Source of the DNA: UBA3478 sp964217345
GTDB lineage: Bacteria; Bacteroidota; Bacteroidia; Flavobacteriales; Flavobacteriaceae
Assembly (NCBI GenBank): GCA_964217345.1
Contig: CAXPJI010000023.1
Coordinates: forward strand, 1 to 23,314
DNA: 23,314 nt
Reading direction: 5' to 3'
The notes under the pieces were generated by a model. The model did not search any database. It saw nothing but the letters and a program-made list of their open reading frames with translations, and had not been told where the DNA came from. The position numbers were made by a program, and so were the translations under genes. Positions 8,047-16,006 of the stretch are shown here, one piece after another (within the stretch, counting starts at the first letter, position 1; every line of letters begins with the position of its first letter).

Positions 8047-9284
8047 CGCTTTGATTTTTCTAATTCAAATACCGATTCTATCAGTTTCATCTTCTCTTCA
8101 AGATCACTATCGGTCTCTCTGAGAAAATTCGCGAATTGTTTGGTGATTTTTTGAACTAATCGATCACCGAAATCATCGAATGCGTCACAGTTTTTTGCAA
8201 CGCTTTTATTTTTTTTCGACTGAAAATCGATTTCTTCGGCTTTGAATTGACTTAGTTTTTCTTTTAATGCAGCCAATGTGGTGGCAAACTTTCGGTTGTC
8301 TACCCAAGTCATGAATTCTAACAGAATCTCTTTGTAGATCGATTCGGCCATTGGCAAGAATTCTTTTCTTTTTTCAAGGGTGTCGTCAGTGATTTTCGAT
8401 AATTGATCAATATCAATAACCTCAACTTGATTTAAGCCACTAACCTCTTCACTGACATTTTTTGGAACCGATAAATCGAGAATAATCAGCGGTTTTTTAT
8501 TGAAAATTAGTGCAGGGGTAATCGTTGGTTTAGACGCCCCTGTAGCCACTACGAGAATATCTGCTTGTCTAATTTCTGTTTGAAGCTCTGAGTAGGGGCG
8601 AACTCGCAGATTGAGCTTCGCTGCAATACGCTCAGCTTTTTCCAAAGTGCGGTTAATAAGCGTAATGTGCTCGTTTTGGGTGTGCTTAATTAAATTTTCG
8701 CAGGTGTTTCTCCCTATTTTACCTGTGCCAAACAGTACGATATGTTTCTCGCTGATGGCCTCTACCTTTTCAAGAAGGTAACGCACTGAGGCAAATGAAA
8801 CCGAGGTGGCACCAGAAGAAATCTCTGTCTCTGTTTTTATTCGTTTTGAGGCTTGAATGACTGAATTAACAAGTCGCTCAAGAAATGGATTGCTCAGTTC
8901 TAGCTTCTTGGCTCTTCTAAATCCTTGTTTCACTTGCGAGATGATTTCGAAATCTCCCAGGATTTGACTGTCTAGCCCCGTACCCACACGAAATAAATGT
9001 TCTACCGCCTCTGCGTTCTCTTTTACATAACCTTGAGATTCGAATAACTCTCGGTTTCCTTTGGTGAACTCGCAGAGCAAATTGACAAGCGTTTCAGCAT
9101 CTTCGGTGTAACCGTACAGTTCTGTTCTATTACATGTAGAAATAGTGAGAAGGGCTTCAATACCTAAGTCTTTGGCTTTGCGAGATAATGATTCACCCGC
9201 TGCCCCATCGAGGCTGAATTTTCCTCGGGTCTCTGCATCTGATTTTATGTAACTAACGCCTACGGCGAAGAAGGAATCAAGCAT
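8043..9284 (-). CDS. hemA: Glutamyl-tRNA reductase
   Basis: Reduces glutamyl-tRNA to glutamate-1-semialdehyde with NADPH, the committed step of the C5 route to haem. The protein is 413 aa. The catalytic cysteine is C51 in TISTCNRTELYG. GTGLDSQILGDFEI (101-114) follows, then the NADPH-binding loop GTGKIGRN (186-193) and a C-terminal helical dimerisation region. First gene of the minus-strand operon, preceded by a perfect Bacteroidota -7 element (9311-9318) and a palindrome. hemL, whose product acts next, is not in the window. HemA is often controlled by haem in other bacteria; the divergent AraC gene is the local candidate regulator. Confidence 0.97.
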   Translation of the reverse strand: MLDSFFAVGVSYIKSDAETRGKFSLDGAAGESLSRKAKDLGIEALLTISTCNRTELYGYTEDAETLVNLLCEFTKGNRELFESQGYVKENAEAVEHLFRVGTGLDSQILGDFEIISQVKQGFRRAKKLELSNPFLERLVNSVIQASKRIKTETEISSGATSVSFASVRYLLEKVEAISEKHIVLFGTGKIGRNTCENLIKHTQNEHITLINRTLEKAERIAAKLNLRVRPYSELQTEIRQADILVVATGASKPTITPALIFNKKPLIILDLSVPKNVSEEVSGLNQVEVIDIDQLSKITDDTLEKRKEFLPMAESIYKEILLEFMTWVDNRKFATTLAALKEKLSQFKAEEIDFQSKKNKSVAKNCDAFDDFGDRLVQKITKQFANFLRETDSDLEEKMKLIESVFELEKSKR

Positions 9285-9301
9285 GGGGTTGCGTTAAAAC
9301 T

Positions 9302-9314
9302 TTTGCATTGCAAA
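9302..9314. repeat. Palindrome at the hemA promoter, candidate operator
   Basis: TTTGCA-T-TGCAAA has perfect 6-base arms around one base. It overlaps the predicted -7 element (9311-9318) and probable start site of the hem operon, 18 bases upstream of the hemA ATG. A regulator bound here would block the promoter. Bacteroidota AraC proteins usually bind direct repeats, so a dimeric repressor is also possible. The sequence is AT-rich, so coincidence cannot be excluded. Confidence 0.4.
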
Positions 9315-9318
9315 TTTA
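9311..9318 (-). promoter_or_regulatory. Predicted -7 element of the hem operon promoter
   Basis: Reads TAAATTTG on the minus strand, an exact match to the Bacteroidota -7 consensus TAnnTTTG, 26 bases before the hemA start codon. I see no convincing -33 TTG at the usual spacing. Expected transcript start is at about 9300-9306, giving a leader of roughly 20 bases. Confidence 0.5.
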
Positions 9319-9485
9319 AAACCTACTTATTCCTTAAAATAACGCTATCGGTTTTGTTGAAGGTTTCCTTGTGTTTTAATGCTCTTCTTCTAGAGATGTT
9401 CGTTCTAAAATATTGTTTATTAGAAAGTTATAGCCGCTATTTCGTTATTTAGATTGTTTTTAAATTAAGTTTTTGAAGAAAGAAT

Positions 9486-9493
9486 TACCTTTG
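9486..9493 (+). promoter_or_regulatory. Predicted -7 element of the AraC-type regulator gene
   Basis: TACCTTTG matches TAnnTTTG exactly, 22 bases before the ATG at 9516. No clear -33 TTG at the expected distance. Together with the hemA element it makes the region a divergent promoter pair. Confidence 0.45.
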
Positions 9494-9515
9494 ATAAGCT
9501 ATAAAACAACGCTAA

Positions 9516-10379
9516 ATGAAAAAGGAAGTAACAGTAATCAGCGAGTCTTGCAGGGTGCTGCGTTTTTACAATGATGGTAAAGCTGCTGCTACCTTCGAAG
9601 AACCGGTTACCAAGGAATACATTCAGATGCACTTTGTTCTCAGAGAACAGGCTCACTTTTTCTACAACCAAGGATCTTATCAATTAGACGGCACAGAGGA
9701 TCAAGTGTTGCTCTTATTTAACACCCAAAAGGATCTTCCGATTCATTTAGTTCTTGACCCTGGCGGATGGGTACTTTCACTTCTTGTTACCATCGAACAG
9801 CTGCATAGCTGGTTTTCTAATGAGGCCTCTCTGATTCCGTTTTTCGAAGGAGCCTCACACGATAAGAAATACTACAGCCAGGATGAGATTCGCCCTGCGT
9901 TATCGATTCCGCTCAACCAGTTGATGCAGTTTGGTCTTCACCCCTCAGTTGAAACCCTATATTTCAAGGCGAAGGTTCAAGAAATTTTAGCGCTCTATTT
10001 TAATCGTACTGAAGAGGCTGACCTTGAGCGTTGCCCGTACTTAGCTGATGATGAAAATATTAGAAAGATTAGAAAGGCTAAGGATTTACTGATTGCTCAA
10101 ATGAACGAGCCTCCGACCTTAGAGGGGCTTGCCGAGGAGATTGATTTGCCGGTGGGCCGCTTAAAAGAAGGCTTTAAGCAGTTATATGGAGATTCAGTTT
10201 TTGGATTTCTACTTGATTACAAACTCGACTTTGCTCGAAAATCATTACTCAGCAAATCTTACTCAGTTGGTGAGGTAGCGGCTAAGGTCGGGTATAGTAC
10301 TTCGAGTCATTTTATCGCGGCATTTAAGAAGAAATTTGGGGTAACTCCCAAGAAGTACCTCGGCGATTCTAGCCGATAG
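9516..10379 (+). CDS. AraC-family transcriptional regulator, probable regulator of haem genes
   Basis: The 287 aa protein has a C-terminal AraC/XylS double helix-turn-helix (about 185-283). The first helix pair is in PTLEGLAEEIDLPVGRLKEGFKQLYG. The second contains the family signature SVGEVAAKVGYSTSSHFIAAFKKKFGVTPKKYL. The N-terminal 180 residues form a ligand/sensor part (VLREQAHFFYNQGSYQL, LLLFNTQKDLP) that resembles PchR-like AraC regulators rather than sugar-binding ones, by my reading of the pattern. It is divergent from hemA and 27 bases upstream of hemH, the last enzyme of the pathway, so it separates the two hem arms. By inference it controls both arms in response to iron, haem or a porphyrin. 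The effector is unknown. Confidence 0.93.
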   Translation: MKKEVTVISESCRVLRFYNDGKAAATFEEPVTKEYIQMHFVLREQAHFFYNQGSYQLDGTEDQVLLLFNTQKDLPIHLVLDPGGWVLSLLVTIEQLHSWFSNEASLIPFFEGASHDKKYYSQDEIRPALSIPLNQLMQFGLHPSVETLYFKAKVQEILALYFNRTEEADLERCPYLADDENIRKIRKAKDLLIAQMNEPPTLEGLAEEIDLPVGRLKEGFKQLYGDSVFGFLLDYKLDFARKSLLSKSYSVGEVAAKVGYSTSSHFIAAFKKKFGVTPKKYLGDSSR

Positions 10380-10383
10380 GTTG

Positions 10384-10391
10384 TATTTTTG
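10384..10391 (+). promoter_or_regulatory. Predicted -7 element before hemH
   Basis: TATTTTTG matches TAnnTTTG exactly in the 27-base gap after the AraC gene, 15 bases before the TTG start of hemH. It suggests hemH may be transcribed on its own as well as by read-through from the regulator gene. No -33 element is evident. Confidence 0.35.
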
Positions 10392-10406
10392 ACCCGCTAA
10401 ACACCA

Positions 10407-11447
10407 TTGTCTGTGAAAAAAGGAATTTTACTCGTGAACCTCGGTTCGCCAGACGCGCCTACTCGTAAGGCGGTACGTCCGTATCTCGATGAGTTTTTAA
10501 TGGATAAAAGAGTCATCGACCTTCCAGGATTATTCAGAAATCTCCTCGTTCGAGGGATTATTTTAAATACTAGACCGGGCAGATCAGCCAAGGCCTACAA
10601 GAAGATTTGGTGGGATGAAGGCTCTCCGCTCATTATCATCTCTGAGCGTTTTCAAGAGAAACTTCAGAATTTGACAGAAATGCCCGTTGCGCTGGGGATG
10701 AGATATGGGTCGATGAGTATTAAAAAGGCTCTTGATGAGCTTGCCGAGAAAGAGGTAACAGAGGTGTTATTGGCGCCATTGTATCCGCACTACGCGATGA
10801 GTAGTTACGAAACGGTTGTGGTAAAGGCTTTAGAAGATCAGCGAAAGCATCATCCGAGCATGAAGCTAACCACAATGCCAGCATTTTACTCGAACGAAGA
10901 TTACATTAAAGTTCTTGGAGATAGCATTGCCGAACAACTAAAAGATTTCGAATACGACCATATGTTGTTCTCTTATCACGGCATTCCGGAGCGACACATT
11001 CGAAAATCAGACCCTACAAAATTCCATTGTAAAATTGATGGTAGCTGTTGTAATACCAACTCGGTAGCACATCACACTTGTTATCGTCATCAGTGTTTTG
11101 CTACTACAGAGGCAGTTAGAAAATATTTAGGTCTTTCACAAGAAAAGGTGAGCAGTTCATTTCAGTCGAGAATAGCAGGGGACACTTGGTTAAAGCCCTA
11201 CACCGATTACGAATTCAAGCGTTTCGCTAAAGAAGGTAAAAAAAGGCTGGCGGTGATTACTCCAGCTTTTATTGCGGACTGTTTAGAAACCCTCGAGGAG
11301 ATTGCCATGGAGGGTGAAGAAGAATTTATCGAAGCAGGGGGGTCAGCCTTCAAACACGTGGCTTGCCTCAATGACAGTGATCCTTGGGTTTCGCTCATGG
11401 CACACTGGGTAAATGACTGGGCCAAAACTGCCAAACTACCCGTTTAA
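10407..11447 (+). CDS. hemH: Ferrochelatase
   Basis: Inserts Fe2+ into protoporphyrin IX, the last haem step, at the cytoplasmic membrane face. The protein is 346 aa. The N-terminal GILLVNLGSPDAP is typical. Catalytic H191 is in SYHGIPERH and E294 in ADCLETLEEI. FQSRIAGDTWLKPYTD is also present. The segment 208-230 carries five cysteines (C208, C214, C215, C225, C230), which could hold a [2Fe-2S] cluster as described for some bacterial ferrochelatases. The start is TTG at 10407 (MSVKKG); GTG at 10413 is possible. It lies 27 bases after the AraC gene and its stop overlaps the MATE start (TAATG). Because HemF and HemJ make protoporphyrin, I read it as the protoporphyrin-type enzyme rather than a coproporphyrin ferrochelatase. 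Confidence 0.96.
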   Translation: MSVKKGILLVNLGSPDAPTRKAVRPYLDEFLMDKRVIDLPGLFRNLLVRGIILNTRPGRSAKAYKKIWWDEGSPLIIISERFQEKLQNLTEMPVALGMRYGSMSIKKALDELAEKEVTEVLLAPLYPHYAMSSYETVVVKALEDQRKHHPSMKLTTMPAFYSNEDYIKVLGDSIAEQLKDFEYDHMLFSYHGIPERHIRKSDPTKFHCKIDGSCCNTNSVAHHTCYRHQCFATTEAVRKYLGLSQEKVSSSFQSRIAGDTWLKPYTDYEFKRFAKEGKKRLAVITPAFIADCLETLEEIAMEGEEEFIEAGGSAFKHVACLNDSDPWVSLMAHWVNDWAKTAKLPV

Positions 11448-12826
11448 TGGCCAAACTGAGCCCTGAGGTATTAGGTACCGAGTCAATCGGCAAACTGCTT
11501 GTTAAACAAGCCATTCCTGCATCGATTGGGATTCTAGTTATGTCTCTCAATGTACTTGTAGACTCTGTGTTTGTAGGGAACTGGATTGGCACCACTGCAA
11601 TTGCCGCAATCAATGTGGTTTTACCAGTCTCGTTTTTTATTGGAGCCTTAGGAATGGCGGTAGGTATTGGCGGTTCGAGTATTGTATCTCGCGCCTTGGG
11701 GGCAAAAGACCAAGAAAAAGCACTTCATACTTTTGGTAACCAGATTGGGCTCACCGTACTTGTTTGTACCCTGATGGTGGCCTTGGGGTTAGGGTTTATA
11801 GATACCTTAATTCCTGCATTTGGAGGTAAAGGCGCCATTTACGAGCCCGCCAAAGTTTATTATCAGATAGTACTCTATGGAGTTCCGTTCTTGGGTCTTT
11901 CTATGATGGGTAATACGGTAATCAGAGCTGAAGGCAAGCCAAAGGTTGCAATGATTGCCATGATTATACCTTCGGTGACGAATCTTTTAAGCGATTATCT
12001 TTTCATTTATGTTTTTGACTGGGGAATGCATGGAGCAGCTTGGGCAACAACCCTGGGGTATTTACTCTGTTTTCTATATATTCTTTATCACTTTCTCACA
12101 GGGTCGAGTCTTAAACCCTCTCTGACGCATTTTCGTTTTAAGATTGACTTATTAAAAGAAATGGGTTCTCTGGGTTTTGTAACCCTCTCTCGACAAGCCA
12201 CTACTAGTATCAACTATTTAATTTTAAACACGCTGCTTTTCACTCTAGGCGGAGAAGCGCTTGTTGCTGTGTATGCCATTATTGGGCGCACACTGATGTT
12301 CGCATTATTCCCTGTCTTTGGGGTAACCCAGGGGTTTCTGCCTATTGCAGGATACAATTACGGAGCTCAACTCTTTGACCGAGTAAAAGAATCGATTGTT
12401 AAGGCCATTGGCTTTGCAGCTGTACTTGCCACTTTGGTTTTTGTATTGTTGTTTTTGTTTCCGACCCAAATTGCAGAACTATTTTTAAGTAATCGTTCTG
12501 ATTTAAGTGCAGAAGAGCTAGCTATTAATACTATCGTTCTCGAAAAAGTGGGTACGGCAATGCGATGGGTTTTCGGCGCTACTCCAATTATTGCATTACA
12601 ACTTATCGGTGCCGCTTACTTTCAAGCTATTGGTAAGGTGAAGCCCGCTTTATGGCTTACTTTACTGCGTCAAGGCATCCTTTTTATTCCAACGCTGTAC
12701 CTTATGGCTGCACTCTATGGAGAACAAGGAGTATGGCAGTCCTTCTTTATTGCCGATGTTTTAGCTACTCTAATCACGACCTATTTTCTAGTCAAAGAAG
12801 TGCGTAAAACCTTGATGAGAACATAA
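11447..12826 (+). CDS. MATE-family multidrug/metabolite efflux transporter
   Basis: A 459 aa integral inner-membrane protein with about 12 hydrophobic segments in two similar halves. Typical MATE features are the first-half PASIGILVMSLNVLVDSVFVGNWIG, the pseudo-repeat in the second half (SINYLILNTLLFTLGGEALVAVYAIIGR), and GVTQGFLPIAGYNYGA, a conserved loop of this family. It exports a cation or drug in exchange for Na+ or H+; the substrate cannot be told from sequence. Its ATG shares a base with the hemH stop, so the two are co-translated. Export of a porphyrin or haem-related compound is a speculation from position only. Confidence 0.93.
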   Translation: MAKLSPEVLGTESIGKLLVKQAIPASIGILVMSLNVLVDSVFVGNWIGTTAIAAINVVLPVSFFIGALGMAVGIGGSSIVSRALGAKDQEKALHTFGNQIGLTVLVCTLMVALGLGFIDTLIPAFGGKGAIYEPAKVYYQIVLYGVPFLGLSMMGNTVIRAEGKPKVAMIAMIIPSVTNLLSDYLFIYVFDWGMHGAAWATTLGYLLCFLYILYHFLTGSSLKPSLTHFRFKIDLLKEMGSLGFVTLSRQATTSINYLILNTLLFTLGGEALVAVYAIIGRTLMFALFPVFGVTQGFLPIAGYNYGAQLFDRVKESIVKAIGFAAVLATLVFVLLFLFPTQIAELFLSNRSDLSAEELAINTIVLEKVGTAMRWVFGATPIIALQLIGAAYFQAIGKVKPALWLTLLRQGILFIPTLYLMAALYGEQGVWQSFFIADVLATLITTYFLVKEVRKTLMRT

Positions 12827-12830
12827 GGTT

Positions 12831-12857
12831 TTCTCCCTAGAATTGAGAATCTTTTTC
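12831..12857 (+). terminator. Weak possible terminator after the MATE gene
   Basis: A 5-base stem TTCTC/GAGAA with a 9-base loop is followed by TCTTTTTC. The stem is short and AT-rich, so this is only a weak candidate for ending the AraC-hemH-MATE transcript. Confidence 0.25.
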
Positions 12858-12864
12858 TAATTTG

Positions 12865-12888
12865 GGTGAACTAACGTAAAATTTCACC
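12865..12888. repeat. Inverted repeat just before the Asp-box protein gene
   Basis: GGTGAA and TTCACC are separated by 12 bases and end 4 bases before the ATG at 12893. It could be a 5' leader hairpin that masks the start region or a protein-binding site. The arms are only 6 bases, so significance is uncertain. Confidence 0.3.
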
Positions 12889-12892
12889 TCAA

Positions 12893-15800
12893 ATGAAGTT
12901 CTTCAAATTTCTTTCGGCATTTGTTTTAGCCAGCACTACGCTGTTTGCTCAGGCTCCTGATGAGTCGATACATAGCAGTATTGAATACCGACTTATCGGC
13001 CCTTTTCGTGGTGGCCGATCAGCTGCAGTGACAGGAATACCTGGTCAGCCCAATACATTCTTCTTCGGAGCAGCTGGAGGTGGAGTATGGAAAACTACCG
13101 ATGGCGGTGCGACTTATGAAAACATCTCTGACGGATATTTCGGCGGAAGTATTGGTTCAGTAAGTGTTGCCGAGAGTGACCCTAATGTGATGTATGTAGG
13201 TGGAGGTGAGAAAACAGTTAGAGGTAATGTTTCTTCGGGTTACGGAATCTACAAATCAGTAGATGGGGGAAAATCATGGGAGTTTAAAGGTCTTCCAAAC
13301 AGTCGTCACATCCCTAGAATACGCATTCACCCTAAGGATGAAAATGTGGTTTATGCCGCGGTTCTTGGAAATATTTACAAGCCCACTTCAGAGCGAGGAA
13401 TCTACAAGTCAACCGACGGCGGTGACACTTGGAGAAAAGTGCTTTTTGTAAACGATATGGCAGGGGCTGTTGATTTGATTATGGACCCTAACAATTCAAG
13501 AGTTTTATACGCTTCTACCTGGCGCGTTCAGCGTACTCCCTACAGTCTAAGTAGTGGAGGTGAAGGCTCATTACTTTGGAAGAGTATTGACGGGGGTGAA
13601 ACCTGGAATCAGATTTCAGATAACTCAGGATTTCCTAAAGGCACTTTAGGTATCATGGGAGTTACCGTATCACCGGTTCAAAAAGATCGAGTTTGGGCAA
13701 TTGTAGAACACAAAGACAAGGGAGGTCTATACCGTTCTGATGACGGAGGTGAAAATTGGTCTTATGTGAATTCTGAACGTAAGCTTCGCCAACGTGCTTG
13801 GTATTACACTAGAGTATATGCAGACACCCAAAATGCAGACCGAGTTTATGTTTTAAACGTTCGTTACCACCGTTCTGACGATGGAGGTAAGACCTTTGAA
13901 ACCTTTAATGCACCACATGGTGACCACCACGATCTTTGGATCGCTCCAGAAGATAACAACCGAATGATTATCGGTGATGACGGAGGAGCCCAAGTGTCTT
14001 ACAGTGCCGGCGAAAACTGGAGTACCTATTACAATCAACCAACGGCTCAGTTTTACCGAGTGACCACAGATAATGCGTTCCCATATCGTATTTATGTTGC
14101 ACAGCAAGACAATTCGACCATTCGAATTCGTCACCGATCTGATTCTTACAGCATTGGTGAAGACGATTGGGAGGAGACCGCAGGTGGAGAGTCTGCACAT
14201 ATTGCCGTTGACCCTACCAATGATGATATTGTTTACGGGGGTAGCTACGGAGGATTCTTAACTCGAGTAAATCACGCAAATAACACCACTAGAGCCATTA
14301 ATGTTTGGCCAGACAACCCGATGGGTTACGGTGCTGAAGGAATGAAGTATCGTTTTCAGTGGAATTTTCCGATTATCTTTTCAAAGCATGATCCTAATAA
14401 GCTTTACACCTTCTCTAACCATGTTCACCTATCGACTAACGAAGGTCAGAGCTGGGAGTTGTTGAGCGATGATTTAACCAGAAATGACCCCACAAAACTC
14501 GTATCAAGTGGTGGGCCTATCACTCAAGACAACACAGGCGTTGAGTACTACGCGACGATCTTTGCAGCCAATGAAAGCCCATTAAAAGAAGGCCTTCTTT
14601 GGGCGGGAAGCGATGATGGACTGATTCATTTGACTAGAGACGGCGGTAAAACCTGGGAGAATGTGACTCCTAAGAACATGCCAGAGTGGAGTATGGTCAA
14701 TTCTATTGAACCATCAGCTTTCGACGAAGGAACTGCTTATGTTGCCGCAACACGATATAAGTTAGGCGACTTCACTCCATATTTATATAAGACTACCGAT
14801 TACGGTAAAAGCTGGAAGTTGATTACTAAAGGCATCGATCCTGAACATTTTACCAGAGTGGTTCGTGAAGACCCGGCGAGACAAGGGCTGTTATATGCGG
14901 GTACCGAAACGGGGATGTATATTTCTTTTGATGACGGAAAGTCTTGGGATTCTTTTCAGAAAAACCTACCAATCGTTCCAATTACCGATTTACACATCAA
15001 AGACAACAGCCTTATCGTAGCTACCCAAGGTAGAAGCTTGTGGATGATCGACGATCTAACGGTACTTCACCAATTAGACGCTCAAACAATGAAGCAAGAT
15101 GCTGTTTTATTTGATCCCAAAGATGCTTACCGTACCAAAGGAGGTGGTGGTAGAGCTTCACTTACTGCAGGAACAAATCTACCTGCTGGAGTCACCACGC
15201 ATATGTACTTTAAAGATCTTAAATCGACCGACAAGGTGAGTTTAACCTATACTTCTAAAGCAGGAGATACTCTGGCCCACTTCAGCACTGATGCTAAGGA
15301 TAGAAGTGAAAAACTAGGTATTAAAACAGGCGGAAACACCCACAACTGGGACACCCGTGGCAAGGGCGCAGAGCGACTACCCGGCATGATTCTATGGTGG
15401 GCGAATCTAGGAGGGCCTAAGGCAGTTCCTGGAACCTATGGCGTACATCTTAACTACAACGGCTCAGTTCAGTCTAAGGAATTTGAAATTTTAGCAGATC
15501 CAAGAGCAGAGGCAAGTGTAGCTGAGATGCAGGAGCAGTATGACTTCATTACTGAAATCAATACCACGGTAGATCTTGCACACCAGTCTATCAAGAAGAT
15601 AAGAGCGATCAATGAGAAGCTAGATGCCTTTGTTAGCGCATATTCTTCAGACGCTTCAGTCGAAGATTTAGTAGCGAAGGCTAAGGATTTAAAAGACCAA
15701 TTCTCTGAGGTGGAGAAAGCGCTTTATCAAACCCAAAATAGAAGTGGTCAAGACCCACTAAACTTCCCGATCAGACTGACTAACAAATTGGCTCACCTTA

Positions 15801-15982
15801 ATTCATTGGTGTCATTAGACGACTTTGGCCCAACGGTTCAAGACCGTGCAGTCAAGGCCGAATTGACGATTAAAATTGAAGAACAGTTAGCTAAATTCGA
15901 TGCACTAGTTGAGAAGGAAATAGATGCTTTTAACAAAGCCTTTAATCAGAAACAGTTGCCTTTTTTACAGCTGAAAGACTAA
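12893..15982 (+). CDS. Secreted Asp-box (sortilin/VPS10-like) beta-propeller protein, glycosyl-hydrolase-like
   Basis: A 1029 aa protein with a signal peptide (about 1-19, cleavage near LFA-QA). About eleven Asp-box motifs (S/T-x-D-x-G-x-T-W type) lie at roughly residues 66, 121, 172, 230, 282, 327, 370, 515, 580, 634 and 678, for example KTTDGGATY, KSTDGGDTW and RSDDGGENW. These build one or two beta-propellers like the VPS10/sortilin and BNR sialidase families. Residues 740-880 form a beta-rich domain and 890-1029 an alpha-helical tail. Such proteins are common in Bacteroidota and usually labelled glycosyl hydrolase, but I see no catalytic signature, so an enzymatic role is not supported. 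No type IX secretion C-terminal domain is visible, so a periplasmic location is likely. hemJ follows after 24 bases. Confidence 0.9.
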   Translation: MKFFKFLSAFVLASTTLFAQAPDESIHSSIEYRLIGPFRGGRSAAVTGIPGQPNTFFFGAAGGGVWKTTDGGATYENISDGYFGGSIGSVSVAESDPNVMYVGGGEKTVRGNVSSGYGIYKSVDGGKSWEFKGLPNSRHIPRIRIHPKDENVVYAAVLGNIYKPTSERGIYKSTDGGDTWRKVLFVNDMAGAVDLIMDPNNSRVLYASTWRVQRTPYSLSSGGEGSLLWKSIDGGETWNQISDNSGFPKGTLGIMGVTVSPVQKDRVWAIVEHKDKGGLYRSDDGGENWSYVNSERKLRQRAWYYTRVYADTQNADRVYVLNVRYHRSDDGGKTFETFNAPHGDHHDLWIAPEDNNRMIIGDDGGAQVSYSAGENWSTYYNQPTAQFYRVTTDNAFPYRIYVAQQDNSTIRIRHRSDSYSIGEDDWEETAGGESAHIAVDPTNDDIVYGGSYGGFLTRVNHANNTTRAINVWPDNPMGYGAEGMKYRFQWNFPIIFSKHDPNKLYTFSNHVHLSTNEGQSWELLSDDLTRNDPTKLVSSGGPITQDNTGVEYYATIFAANESPLKEGLLWAGSDDGLIHLTRDGGKTWENVTPKNMPEWSMVNSIEPSAFDEGTAYVAATRYKLGDFTPYLYKTTDYGKSWKLITKGIDPEHFTRVVREDPARQGLLYAGTETGMYISFDDGKSWDSFQKNLPIVPITDLHIKDNSLIVATQGRSLWMIDDLTVLHQLDAQTMKQDAVLFDPKDAYRTKGGGGRASLTAGTNLPAGVTTHMYFKDLKSTDKVSLTYTSKAGDTLAHFSTDAKDRSEKLGIKTGGNTHNWDTRGKGAERLPGMILWWANLGGPKAVPGTYGVHLNYNGSVQSKEFEILADPRAEASVAEMQEQYDFITEINTTVDLAHQSIKKIRAINEKLDAFVSAYSSDASVEDLVAKAKDLKDQFSEVEKALYQTQNRSGQDPLNFPIRLTNKLAHLNSLVSLDDFGPTVQDRAVKAELTIKIEEQLAKFDALVEKEIDAFNKAFNQKQLPFLQLKD

Positions 15983-16006
15983 GGTAGAATTAACGACCTT
16001 TGCCAC

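Larger units (their letters stand above)
9285..9515. other. Divergent control region between hemA and the AraC regulator
   Basis: This 231-base region is AT-rich and holds no gene I can support. It contains the minus-strand -7 element and palindrome next to hemA, and a plus-strand -7 element next to the AraC gene. It also has an inverted repeat TTCTAA-N11-TTAGAA at 9403-9425 and a short palindrome ATAGC-C-GCTAT at 9430-9440. The last two are candidate protein sites only; AT-rich sequence gives such matches by chance. No riboswitch fold or tRNA was recognised. Confidence 0.6.

Noticed and set aside
13853..14261. Overlapping open frames of 62-115 codons within the Asp-box gene
   Set aside because: They are shadows of a well-supported reading frame with intact repeats.
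12893..15982. Calling the Asp-box protein a sialidase or other glycosidase
   Set aside because: Asp boxes are structural; I found no catalytic residue pattern of a known glycoside hydrolase family.
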